The translations under genes were made by a program, and so were the position numbers. A stretch of 15,291 bases of DNA from Candidatus Colicola coprequi (GTDB lineage: Bacteria > Bacteroidota > Bacteroidia > Bacteroidales > Paludibacteraceae), in NCBI GenBank assembly GCA_018065765.1, contig JAGHSR010000125.1:1-15291 (forward strand), given 5' to 3'. Positions 7,431 through 14,429 of the stretch are shown piece by piece (within the stretch, counting starts at the first letter, position 1; every line of letters begins with the position of its first letter). The notes under the pieces are model-generated. The model saw only the letters and a program-made list of their open reading frames with translations. It made no database searches and was not told where the DNA came from.

Positions 7431-9119
7431 GTGTATGACCTGAAAAAATATCTGCCTACCACCCGCAAGGAACTGCAACTTAGGGGGTGGAACGAAGTGG
7501 ATGTAATCATCTTCTCCGGTGATGCGTATGTGGATCACCCTGCTTTTGGTGCGGCTGTTATCGGACGTGTCGTAGAATCAGCAGGGTATCGTGTGGCTAT
7601 TGTTCCTCAACCCGATTGGCGGGGGGACTATAGAGATTTTACCAAACTCGGACGCCCCAGACTTTGTTTTGCTATCACTGCCGGCTGCATGGACTCTATG
7701 GTCAATCACTACACGGCCAACAAACGTTTACGCTCCGACGATGCGTATTCACCGGATGGCAAAGCAGGTCTTCGGCCTGACTATTGCACCATCACCTATT
7801 CCAAGATACTCAAACAGCTCTATCCTGATGTTCCTTTGCTCATCGGTGGTATCGAAGCATCAATGCGGCGTGTTGCTCACTACGACTACTGGTCGGACCG
7901 CCTAATGCCAAGTATTCTGGTGGATAGCGGAGCCGACCTGCTCATCTATGGGATGGGCGAGCGACCTACGTTGGCTGCTATTCGGGCTATTGAGCAAACT
8001 GGACAAGTCCCACATAACATTCCTCAAACAGCGTGGCGTGGCACAACCGATGACAAAGATGCCATCCATCTTCACAGTTATGCTGAGGAGTTGCGCGACA
8101 AACTATTGCATGCTGAGGATTTCCGTTTGATAGAAAACGAAAGCAATCGTGTCCGATCACACACATTGGTGCAAGACGATGTAGTGGTCAATCCACCATA
8201 TCCTACTATGACGTCCGAAGAACTGGATAGCATATACGATTTGCCGTTTCAGTATCTGCCACACCCCAAATACAAGGATAAACGTATTCCTGCTTACGAG
8301 ATGATTCGCTTCAGTGTCTGCATGCACCGAGGGTGCTTTGGTGGCTGCTCGTTCTGTACTATCTCTGCTCATCAAGGTAAGCAAATCACTTCGCGCTCAA
8401 AGCAGTCGATTCTGCGACAAATAGACATACTCACTCATCTGCCCGAATGGAAAGGCTACCTAAGCGATTTGGGTGGACCAAGCGCTAATATGTACGGCAT
8501 GCACGGGATTGACTCTTCACTCTGTCTGCAGTGCGCACGTTCCAGTTGCTTGCAACCCGCTATTTGCAAAAATCTCAATCGAGATTTTGCTCCTTTGCTG
8601 AACGTCTATCGTAGTGTTGATGCTTTGCCGAAAATCAAGAAATCCTTCGTAGGTAGTGGCATTCGCTATGACCTGATGAGCGATGAGTATGGGCGTGAAC
8701 TCATCACACATCATGTGAGTGGCAGACTCAAAGTCGCTCCGGAGCATACATCCGACGAGGTATTACAGTTGATGCGCAAACCATCGTGGAAGGAGTATCT
8801 TGCGTTTCGTGACTTTTTCTTTCGTGTCAATGACGAAGCTAATCTTCATCAGCAAATCATTCCGTATTTCATCTCCTCTCATCCGGGATGTACCAATCGC
8901 GACATGCAACAACTTGCAGACGAAACCCGCCGCATGCACTATCGTCCCGAACAGGTGCAAGACTTCACACCTACACCCATGACGCTGAGTACAACCATGT
9001 TCTATACAGGTGTCAATCCATTCACAATGAAACCTGTGTTTGTGGCACGAACTGCTCATGAGAAACAACAACAAAACCGGTACTTTTTCTGGTGGAAAAA
9101 CAAATCTGACAATCGATGA
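7431..9119 (+). CDS. ygiQ: YgiQ family radical SAM protein
   Basis: The [4Fe-4S] cluster motif CxxxCxxC is C302, C306 and C309, within HRGCFGGCSFCTISAHQGK. The conserved N-terminal block GDAYVDHPAFGAAVIGR (30-46), MDSMVNHYTANKR (87-99) and LIGGIEASMRR (137-147) is diagnostic of YgiQ. A second cysteine group (C365, C368, C373, C379) and KVAPEHT (434-440) are also family features. YgiQ proteins are widespread but their reaction is not established. The start is a GTG at 7431; GGAG at 7416-7419 lies about 11 bp upstream and may serve as a weak ribosome site. The C-terminus stops about ten residues after FFFWW, whereas relatives I recall continue some 30 residues more (an RKIGRADLI-type tail), so this copy is short. 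Its TGA overlaps the next ATG (ATGA), indicating translational coupling. Confidence 0.93.
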   Translation: MYDLKKYLPTTRKELQLRGWNEVDVIIFSGDAYVDHPAFGAAVIGRVVESAGYRVAIVPQPDWRGDYRDFTKLGRPRLCFAITAGCMDSMVNHYTANKRLRSDDAYSPDGKAGLRPDYCTITYSKILKQLYPDVPLLIGGIEASMRRVAHYDYWSDRLMPSILVDSGADLLIYGMGERPTLAAIRAIEQTGQVPHNIPQTAWRGTTDDKDAIHLHSYAEELRDKLLHAEDFRLIENESNRVRSHTLVQDDVVVNPPYPTMTSEELDSIYDLPFQYLPHPKYKDKRIPAYEMIRFSVCMHRGCFGGCSFCTISAHQGKQITSRSKQSILRQIDILTHLPEWKGYLSDLGGPSANMYGMHGIDSSLCLQCARSSCLQPAICKNLNRDFAPLLNVYRSVDALPKIKKSFVGSGIRYDLMSDEYGRELITHHVSGRLKVAPEHTSDEVLQLMRKPSWKEYLAFRDFFFRVNDEANLHQQIIPYFISSHPGCTNRDMQQLADETRRMHYRPEQVQDFTPTPMTLSTTMFYTGVNPFTMKPVFVARTAHEKQQQNRYFFWWKNKSDNR

Positions 9120-10081
9120 AACATAAGTATAGAATCAATCCGGAAACTCTTGCCTTGGAACGTATCGAGCAGGGACTTGTCTATTGGCTCAAACGTTCCG
9201 GTGCGTACATCCTATCAGGTATTTGCTTAGGTGTTGTATTCTTTTTTGTATTCTTCCAACTGTTTCCGTCCCCTCGTGAAAAACAACTGGAAATGCAACG
9301 CCAAAATCTTGAGAGCCAACTGGATTTATTGGATAAGAAAATCAACCAAATGCAACTGGTCATGAGCGATTTGTCGCAGCGTGATGACAATCTCTATCGT
9401 GTGCTACTTGAGGCTGAACCCATTCCTCTTTCCGTGCGTCAAGGGGCTACACGCAAGATGAGTTACTACGATGAACTTGCCAACATGACTAACTCGCAAT
9501 TAGCGGCTGACCTGACACTCAAAATTGATGTGCTGGAGAAGGAAATGTATGTGCAGGCCAAGTCTTATGACGAAGTTGTCGAATTGGCTAAAAATCAGGA
9601 AATACGTTTGGAGAATATTCCTGCTATTCAACCGGTACTCAACAAAGACCTCAAACGTGTTGCCAGCGGTTACGGTTGGCGTATTCACCCTATCTACCAT
9701 ACCAGGAAACACCACGATGGCATGGATTTTACTGCTCCTACTGGGACAGAGGTATTTGCTACCGGCAATGGTGTTATCTCTTTTTCCGGTCGGCGACAGG
9801 GATATGGAAATACGGTTATTGTGGATCATGGATTTGGCTATGAAACCGTCTATGCTCACTTGTTTAAACCTTTGTGCCATGTTGGACAGCGTGTCAAACG
9901 CGCCGATATCATCGGTTTGGTTGGCAACACCGGACAATCTACCGCTCCGCACCTGCACTACGAAGTGCGGTATCAAGGCAGACCTGTTGATCCGACCAAC
10001 TACTACTTTATCGACTTAAGTCCGGAAGATTATGACGAAATGATTCGTCTTAGCAACAACTTTGGTCAAATGCTTGATTAG
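9116..10081 (+). CDS. Single-pass membrane M23 family metallopeptidase
   Basis: This is a LytM/M23 endopeptidase-type protein that would cut peptidoglycan cross-bridges or regulate other cell-wall hydrolases in the periplasm. It has a basic cytoplasmic N-terminus (1-28), one membrane anchor (about 30-50) and a coiled coil (about 53-88). The family-typical SQRDDNLYRVLLEAEPIP follows at 87-104, and then the M23 domain (about 180-295). Zinc and catalytic residues are present: H200 and D204 (HDGMD), H248 (YAHL) and HLH 279-281. The domain therefore appears active rather than degenerate. It overlaps ygiQ by 4 bp (ATGA), and its 3' end overlaps the opposing small gene by 32 bp. The layout matches conserved Bacteroidetes M23 proteins of about 320 residues. 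Confidence 0.93.
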   Translation: MKHKYRINPETLALERIEQGLVYWLKRSGAYILSGICLGVVFFFVFFQLFPSPREKQLEMQRQNLESQLDLLDKKINQMQLVMSDLSQRDDNLYRVLLEAEPIPLSVRQGATRKMSYYDELANMTNSQLAADLTLKIDVLEKEMYVQAKSYDEVVELAKNQEIRLENIPAIQPVLNKDLKRVASGYGWRIHPIYHTRKHHDGMDFTAPTGTEVFATGNGVISFSGRRQGYGNTVIVDHGFGYETVYAHLFKPLCHVGQRVKRADIIGLVGNTGQSTAPHLHYEVRYQGRPVDPTNYYFIDLSPEDYDEMIRLSNNFGQMLD

Positions 10082-10529
10082 CCTTCTCACCCACCACTAC
10101 CAAACGATAAATCAGCGTTTTGCGGATATTGACAAATGGGGTGGGGAGTTGCTTACTGCTCATATTAAATGTTATCAGCGAAGCCAACGCAACACGCTGC
10201 TGCTCCACTAATATATTCAGGATACTTTCTATTGCATCGGGACACTGACGCAGTTTGGCATCGTTCAGTATAGACACAACAACGATCCCATTAATCGCCA
10301 TCGTCCGAACCGAAAGCAGATTATTAGGGCGCGCTGCCATGGACAGCAACTCAAATAAATCCGCTCTGAAACCATTTTGTACCAAATTGCTCAGAACACC
10401 CAAAACAGCAGACAACGCGTCCGTATGATGGTGCTGGTCAAGTAACATCACTTCTAAATCTGCCTTGTCGTCTATGGTAACCTTTTTGAGATTTTGGTAC
10501 CATGTCATGATGTGTTGATTAAATTCCAT
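10050..10529 (-). CDS. Small helical protein of unknown function, coupled to the Crp/Fnr gene
   Basis: I do not recognise this protein with confidence. It reads as 159 residues from an ATG at 10529 that shares its A with the crp stop (TAATG), a strong sign of translational coupling; an in-frame ATG at 10544 is the alternative. Composition suggests stacked helices, for example SAVLGVLSNLVQ, RADLFELLSMAA and DAIESILNILVEQQ, with no signal peptide, membrane span or catalytic motif. The SVRTMAINGIVVV stretch vaguely recalls a helical-repeat segment of much longer Bacteroidales proteins, so this might be a small relative or fragment of that family. The C-terminus ends in SCC. It overlaps the M23 gene tail to tail. 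A partner or modulator of the regulator is possible but is inference only. Confidence 0.6.
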   Translation of the reverse strand: MEFNQHIMTWYQNLKKVTIDDKADLEVMLLDQHHHTDALSAVLGVLSNLVQNGFRADLFELLSMAARPNNLLSVRTMAINGIVVVSILNDAKLRQCPDAIESILNILVEQQRVALASLITFNMSSKQLPTPFVNIRKTLIYRLVVVGEKANQAFDQSCC

Positions 10530-11227
10530 TAGCCCAATCTGCAAACGCGATGAAGTTCCTCTTCATTCAGAATTTTTATTTTCCTTCCATCCACGCTGAT
10601 TAGTCCTTCAGATACGAACTGACTGAGGGTGCGAATAGCATTACTGGTTGTCATATTACTCATATTCGCCAAGTCTTCGCGGCTCAAATACATAGAAATA
10701 GTCGCTTCGTCCTCATCCATCCCGTACTTGTCTCTTAAGGTCAAAAGTGACTCCGCAAGCCTGCCGCGGATGTGTTTTTGTGTCAAATTGACGGTTTGCA
10801 GCTCAGCGATAGCCAAGTCCTTTGCCATCTGAACCAACATTTGGAAGCAAAATTGATTGTTGCTTTGTATGATTTGCAGAAAAGCCTCTTTGTTAATGCG
10901 ATAAATAGTGCAATTATCCAAAGCACTTGCGCAACTATTGTAGGTGTAATTGCCCAAAATGGCGTAGCAACTAAAGTGATCGTAGGGTTTCAGCATGCGG
11001 ATAATCTGCTGACGCTGTCCTACACCTTCCTTGTAGATACGCACCTTGCCTTCCATCAAAATCATCGTATGCGTGGGCGCGTCACCCTCGTGGTGGATAA
11101 TTTCGTTCTTGGAATATCGAACTACCTCCACCTCAGAATGAATGAACATCTTTTCTTCCGGAGTCAGCAAATCCCATATAGGATTTACTTCCCAAAGCTT
11201 TAAACGACTTTCCGAACTAATCTTCAT
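10529..11227 (-). CDS. Crp/Fnr family transcriptional regulator
   Basis: A 232-residue regulator with a cNMP-binding-like beta-roll (about 15-125), a dimer helix (about 128-165) and a winged helix-turn-helix (about 178-222, YLSREDLANMSNMTTSNAIRTL). The N-terminal cysteine cluster of FNR is absent. The cAMP-contact residues of E. coli CRP (the GEL...RSA region) are also not recognisable around 80-95, where the sequence is YDHFSCYAILGN, so the ligand is unknown. In the recognition helix, positions matching E, S and R of FNR read N196, R199 and T200, so DNA specificity probably differs from TTGAT or TGTGA. The gene has its own promoter (11320-11351), a leader of about 89 nt with 7-bp repeats, and an inverted repeat over its -33 box that could be an autoregulatory site. 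It is followed by a coupled small gene. Confidence 0.92.
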   Translation of the reverse strand: MKISSESRLKLWEVNPIWDLLTPEEKMFIHSEVEVVRYSKNEIIHHEGDAPTHTMILMEGKVRIYKEGVGQRQQIIRMLKPYDHFSCYAILGNYTYNSCASALDNCTIYRINKEAFLQIIQSNNQFCFQMLVQMAKDLAIAELQTVNLTQKHIRGRLAESLLTLRDKYGMDEDEATISMYLSREDLANMSNMTTSNAIRTLSQFVSEGLISVDGRKIKILNEEELHRVCRLG

Positions 11228-11268
11228 AACTTTTCGACTTTCGAATTTCGATTTTCGAATTTCTGTTT
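11228..11268 (-). repeat. 7-bp tandem repeats (AAnTCGA) in the crp leader up to the start codon
   Basis: Read on the minus strand towards the ATG, heptamers in register with the A of the start codon are AATTCGA, AAATCGA, AATTCGA and AAGTCGA. A diverged unit sits at each end, and the last unit includes the A of ATG at 11227. On the plus strand this is four perfect-period NTTTCGA units (11231-11258). The repeats fill the region where a ribosome would load. Confidence 0.7.
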
Positions 11269-11319
11269 CCGCAACAAAACTTGTATGTTGATGTATCTGA
11301 TACTTGCAAGTTTTCGCTG

Positions 11320-11351
11320 CAAAAGTAGTGATTTAATCTGGATTGTACAAA
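11320..11351 (-). promoter_or_regulatory. Bacteroidetes-type promoter for the Crp/Fnr gene
   Basis: On the minus strand, TTTG (11351-11348), a 20-bp spacer and TACTTTTG (11327-11320) form a full -33/-7 promoter. RNA would start near 11316, about 89 nt before the ATG at 11227. The leader holds the 7-bp repeats. The spacer lacks the A-tract/GCA motif seen in the three plus-strand promoters. Confidence 0.8.
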
Positions 11352-11355
11352 CAAT
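11342..11355. promoter_or_regulatory. Candidate Crp/Fnr-type operator overlapping the crp -33 box
   Basis: ATTGT (11342-11346), four bases, ACAAT (11351-11355) is a perfect 5-4-5 inverted repeat, the geometry of Crp/Fnr sites. It covers the -33 TTTG of the crp promoter, where binding would block polymerase, suggesting negative autoregulation. It also lies about 75 bp upstream of the predicted GT2 RNA start. A short palindrome of A/T bases can arise by chance. Confidence 0.4.
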
Positions 11356-11387
11356 TCGGGTGATTTTTTTGTTTTTTAGGCTACAGA

Positions 11388-11419
11388 TTTGTGTATTTCG
11401 AAAAAAAGCAGTACTTTTG
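11388..11419 (+). promoter_or_regulatory. Bacteroidetes-type promoter for the glycosyltransferase gene
   Basis: TTTG (11388-11391), a 20-bp spacer and TACTTTTG (11412-11419). The spacer ends in seven A then GCAG. RNA would start near 11423, giving a leader of about 11 nt to the ATG at 11434 or 20 nt to the ATG at 11443. Divergent from the crp promoter, with 36 bp between the two -33 boxes. Confidence 0.82.
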
Positions 11420-11433
11420 TTGCTTGAAAAAAT

Positions 11434-12393
11434 ATGCGAAATATGAATATATCAATTATTGTTCCTCTCTTCAACGAGGCTGAATCGCTCCCTAAACTGC
11501 ACGAGTGGATTGAGCGCGTTATGAAAGAGCATCATTTGTCCTACGAAATTTTGTTTGTCAACGATGGCTCCACCGATGCTTCTTGGCAGGTTATCCGTGA
11601 TTTACAGCAACAGAACGATGCCGTCCATGGTATTTGTTTCCGCCGCAATTATGGCAAATCTGCTGCGCTCTATTGTGGTTTCAAAGCCGCTAAAGGCGAT
11701 GTGGTGATTACTATGGACGCTGACTTGCAAGACTCACCTGACGAGATTCCGGAGCTCTATCGTATGATTACAGAGGAGGGATACGACCTCGTAAGCGGGT
11801 GGAAGCAAAAACGTTACGACAACCGCCTCACCAAGAACCTTCCATCTAAACTATTCAACGCCACGGCACGCCGCGTTACCGGTATCGAACTGCACGATAT
11901 GAATTGCGGACTCAAAGCCTATCGACAAGAAGTGATTAAAAATATCGAGGTCTTTAGTGAAATGCACCGCTATATACCATACCTTGCCAAAAACGCTGGA
12001 TTTACACGCATCGGCGAGAAAGTGGTTCAACACCGCAAACGCGAGTTCGGGGTCAGCAAGTTTGGACTGAACCGCTTTGTTAATGGATACCTGGATCTGA
12101 TGACCATCTGGTTTCTCAATAAGTTTGGCAAACAACCCATGCATTTTTTTGGACTGATTGGCAGTCTGATGTTCGTCATAGGATTCATAGCTATCTGCAT
12201 CGTGGCTGGCATGAAAATACATGCCTTGTGCACCGTAGGATCATCTATGTTGCTTGGCGTCAATCCGTATTTCCATGTTTCGATATTGATGATGATTTTG
12301 GGTTGCATGTTGTTCCTCGCAGGATTTTTGGGCGAACTTATCATTCGCAATTCACAATCGCGCAACGAATATCTTATCCGTGAAGAATTTTAA
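11434..12393 (+). CDS. Family 2 glycosyltransferase, polyprenol-phosphate type (DPM1/GtrB-like)
   Basis: Such enzymes move a sugar from a nucleotide donor to undecaprenyl phosphate at the inner membrane, supplying lipid-linked sugars for envelope glycans. The GT-A fold is visible from IIVPLFNEAESLP (8-20), FVNDGSTD (41-48) and the metal-binding DAD with LQD (95-100). RRNYGKSAAL (70-79) and the acceptor-side DMNCGLKAYR (155-164) with RYIPYLA (179-185) are also present. Two membrane helices close the protein (about 236-260 and 280-303), the GtrB-like topology. The listed start is ATG 11434; an in-frame ATG at 11443 gives MNISIIVPL, which looks more like family N-termini and leaves a more usual leader, so it may be the real start. 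The sugar cannot be told from sequence. It has its own promoter next to the crp promoter. Confidence 0.9.
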   Translation: MRNMNISIIVPLFNEAESLPKLHEWIERVMKEHHLSYEILFVNDGSTDASWQVIRDLQQQNDAVHGICFRRNYGKSAALYCGFKAAKGDVVITMDADLQDSPDEIPELYRMITEEGYDLVSGWKQKRYDNRLTKNLPSKLFNATARRVTGIELHDMNCGLKAYRQEVIKNIEVFSEMHRYIPYLAKNAGFTRIGEKVVQHRKREFGVSKFGLNRFVNGYLDLMTIWFLNKFGKQPMHFFGLIGSLMFVIGFIAICIVAGMKIHALCTVGSSMLLGVNPYFHVSILMMILGCMLFLAGFLGELIIRNSQSRNEYLIREEF

Positions 12394-12458
12394 GGCCACA
12401 CACCCAAACATTGAAAGATTTGCAACTGACAACCAATAATTTCTATAGTAGCTATCCT

Positions 12459-12472
12459 CCCCTTTGAGGGGG
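12459..12472. other. Small GC hairpin between the glycosyltransferase and ffh genes
   Basis: CCCC (12459-12462), loop TTTGA, GGGG (12468-12471, plus one G) forms a short stem in an otherwise A/T-rich gap. No U-run follows, so it is not a standard intrinsic terminator. It may be a weak pause or processing site, or a remnant of a dispersed GC-rich repeat. I found no convincing TAnnTTTG promoter for ffh in this gap. Confidence 0.35.
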
Positions 12473-12479
12473 CTTTGAT

Positions 12480-12507
12480 AACTAAAAACTAAAACGAAAG
12501 ACGAAAA
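12480..12507 (+). repeat. Four degenerate 7-bp units ending on the A of the ffh start codon
   Basis: AACTAAA twice, then ACGAAAG and ACGAAAA, fill the last 27 bp before ffh, and the final A is the A of the ATG. TAA triplets at 12479, 12483 and 12490 close all three frames. The same AACTAAA unit appears right after the phosphoesterase stop at 7399-7412. Confidence 0.6.
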
Positions 12508-13805
12508 TGTTTGATAATTTATCCGAAAGATTAGAGCGTAGTTTTCGCCTTCTGAAAGGTGAAGGACGTATTACGGAGATTAACATCGCCGAAACCGTCA
12601 AGGATATCCGCAAAGCATTGCTGGAAGCCGATGTGAACTACAAAACGGCTAAACAATTCACCGATGATGTTAAACAGAAGGCACTGGGACAAAATGTGAT
12701 GACTTCCGTACGCCCGGGGCAGTTGATGGTCAAGATTACCCACGACGAATTGACTGCTTTGATGGGGGGTGAAGCCACCGAAATCAATCTCAAAGGTTCC
12801 CCCGCTATCATCTTGATGGCTGGTCTGCAAGGTTCCGGTAAAACAACCCATGCGGCCAAATTGGCTCATCTGTTAATTCAGAAAAAGGGCAAGAAAGTCA
12901 TGCTGGCTGCCTGCGATGTCTATCGGCCTGCGGCTATTGAGCAATTGCGCGTGCTGGGCGAACAAGTGGGGGCTAAAGTCTATACCGACGAAGCAGAATC
13001 TAATCCTGTAGAGAAAGCTAAAAAAGCTGTCAAAGAAGCACGCACCTATGGCTACGATGTCCTCATTGTGGATACCGCCGGTCGGTTGGCTGTTGACGAA
13101 CAGATGATGGCGGAGATAGCAGCCATCAAGAATGCTATATCACCCCAAGAAACTTTGTTCGTAGTAGATGCCATGACCGGTCAAGATGCTGTCAATACAG
13201 CCAAAGCGTTCAACGACCGAATAGACTTTGATGGTGTAATCCTTACCAAACTGGATGGTGATGCACGTGGCGGTGCTGCTTTGTCCATTCGCTCTGTGGT
13301 ACAGAAACCGATTAAGTTCATCGGTACAGGTGAGAAAATGGACGCACTGGATGTGTTCCACCCCAGTCGTATGGCTGACCGTATTCTTGGTATGGGTGAT
13401 GTGGTCAGTCTCGTAGAACGCGCTCAGGAGCAATACGACGAGCAGGAGGCACGCCGTATTTCCAAACGCATTGCTCACAACCAGTTTGACTTCAATGATT
13501 TCTTAGGGCAACTGCAACAAATCAAGAAGATGGGTTCTATGAAAGACCTCATGGGCATGATTCCGGGCATGGACAAAGCCCTCAAGAATGTGGAGGTTAG
13601 CGATGACGCTTTCAAACCTGTGGAAGCTATCATCCATTCGATGACCCCTTACGAACGTGCCAACCCGGGCTGCCTTAATGGCTCACGCAAAGACCGTATT
13701 GCCAAAGGTTCCGGCACATCCATCGTCGAAGTCAATCGCTTCCTCAAGCAGTTTGAACAAACCAGCAAAATGATGCGCAAAGTGCAACAAATGCGCCATA
13801 GATAA
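12507..13805 (+). CDS. ffh: Signal recognition particle GTPase Ffh (SRP54)
   Basis: Ffh binds SRP RNA and hydrophobic signal sequences of nascent chains and, with FtsY, delivers ribosomes to the SecYEG translocon. The protein shows the N domain (1-90), then the GTPase G domain with G1 GLQGSGKTT 106-114, DVYRPAAIEQL 137-147, G3 DTAGR 189-193, TKLDGDARGG 247-256 and GTGEK 273-277. The methionine-rich M domain (about 297-432) has KMGSMKDLMGMIPGM (341-355) and the RNA-binding SRKDRIAKGSGTS (393-405). At 432 residues it is the usual bacterial length. The start codon is preceded by 7-bp repeats. The next gene begins 3 nt after the stop, in the same frame. No SRP RNA gene is visible in the window. 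Confidence 0.97.
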   Translation: MFDNLSERLERSFRLLKGEGRITEINIAETVKDIRKALLEADVNYKTAKQFTDDVKQKALGQNVMTSVRPGQLMVKITHDELTALMGGEATEINLKGSPAIILMAGLQGSGKTTHAAKLAHLLIQKKGKKVMLAACDVYRPAAIEQLRVLGEQVGAKVYTDEAESNPVEKAKKAVKEARTYGYDVLIVDTAGRLAVDEQMMAEIAAIKNAISPQETLFVVDAMTGQDAVNTAKAFNDRIDFDGVILTKLDGDARGGAALSIRSVVQKPIKFIGTGEKMDALDVFHPSRMADRILGMGDVVSLVERAQEQYDEQEARRISKRIAHNQFDFNDFLGQLQQIKKMGSMKDLMGMIPGMDKALKNVEVSDDAFKPVEAIIHSMTPYERANPGCLNGSRKDRIAKGSGTSIVEVNRFLKQFEQTSKMMRKVQQMRHR

Positions 13806-13808
13806 TTT

Positions 13809-14405
13809 GTGAAAGCCAAAGGTCAACTCATAGTCGTAGCTATCCTCTTAGGTGTTCTTGCTTTAGGAGTGTTTCAGGGTGTTAAACGTTCGAAACTGAG
13901 CGAGCCTATGAACGAAGGCCCCGTGCCCTACTATGTAGTATTTGAGCGCTTGGCTCCTACCATTGGCTGGGAGTGGTCTATGTTGGCTGCTGTGGCGTGG
14001 AACGAAAGCCACTTCAATCCCCAAGCTAAATCGCATGTGGGAGCACGAGGAATTATGCAACTGATGCCCAAGACGGCGCGTCGTTTTGGACTGAATGACT
14101 CCACAATGCTTATCCCGGAAGATAATATCCGTGCCGGAGTGGAGTACATTCGCTACTTGCAGGATAAATGGTCATTCATTAGCAATATGGAGGAGCAGAC
14201 TAAGTTTGTCCTTGCTTCTTACAACGCTGGACCGGGGTTTATCTTCGAGGCGCGACGCGAGGCCAAAGCCCATGGAGGCAATCCGTACATATGGCACGAC
14301 GTTGAACCTTATGTAAAACAGGAGGTCACACGCAAATATGTGCACAATGTCCTTCGTACCAAAAGTAAATACGATTCCCTCATCGATACCAACAATCAGC
14401 AATAA
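13809..14405 (+). CDS. Membrane-anchored lytic transglycosylase (SLT domain, MltF-like)
   Basis: Lytic transglycosylases cleave the MurNAc-GlcNAc bond of peptidoglycan, leaving 1,6-anhydro ends. The 198-residue protein has an N-terminal signal anchor (MKAKGQLIVVAILLGVLALG, positions 1-20) and an SLT domain (about 45-185). Catalytic glutamate E66 sits in WNESHFNP, followed by GARGIMQLMP (78-87) and ASYNAGPG (136-143), all intact. The spacing resembles the catalytic domain of MltF without its solute-binding half. The start is GTG at 13809, 3 nt after the ffh stop and in the ffh frame, with no other upstream start possible; initiation probably depends on ffh translation. The last codons overlap a 9-bp direct repeat that continues towards prfA. 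Confidence 0.9.
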   Translation: MKAKGQLIVVAILLGVLALGVFQGVKRSKLSEPMNEGPVPYYVVFERLAPTIGWEWSMLAAVAWNESHFNPQAKSHVGARGIMQLMPKTARRFGLNDSTMLIPEDNIRAGVEYIRYLQDKWSFISNMEEQTKFVLASYNAGPGFIFEARREAKAHGGNPYIWHDVEPYVKQEVTRKYVHNVLRTKSKYDSLIDTNNQQ

Positions 14406-14429
14406 TCCATCAGCAATCTGTTATCCCTA
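14395..14429 (+). repeat. ATCAGCA direct repeat in a 7-bp register up to the prfA start
   Basis: ATCAGCAAT occurs at 14395-14403 and 14409-14417, a 14-bp spacing. Counting back in sevens from the A of the prfA ATG gives five units that all begin with AT, two of them ATCAGCA. The first lies inside the transglycosylase C-terminus. Confidence 0.45.

Noticed and set aside
12459..12472. GC hairpin before ffh as an intrinsic terminator
   Set aside because: No T-run follows and the stem is only four or five pairs; kept only as a possible structure.
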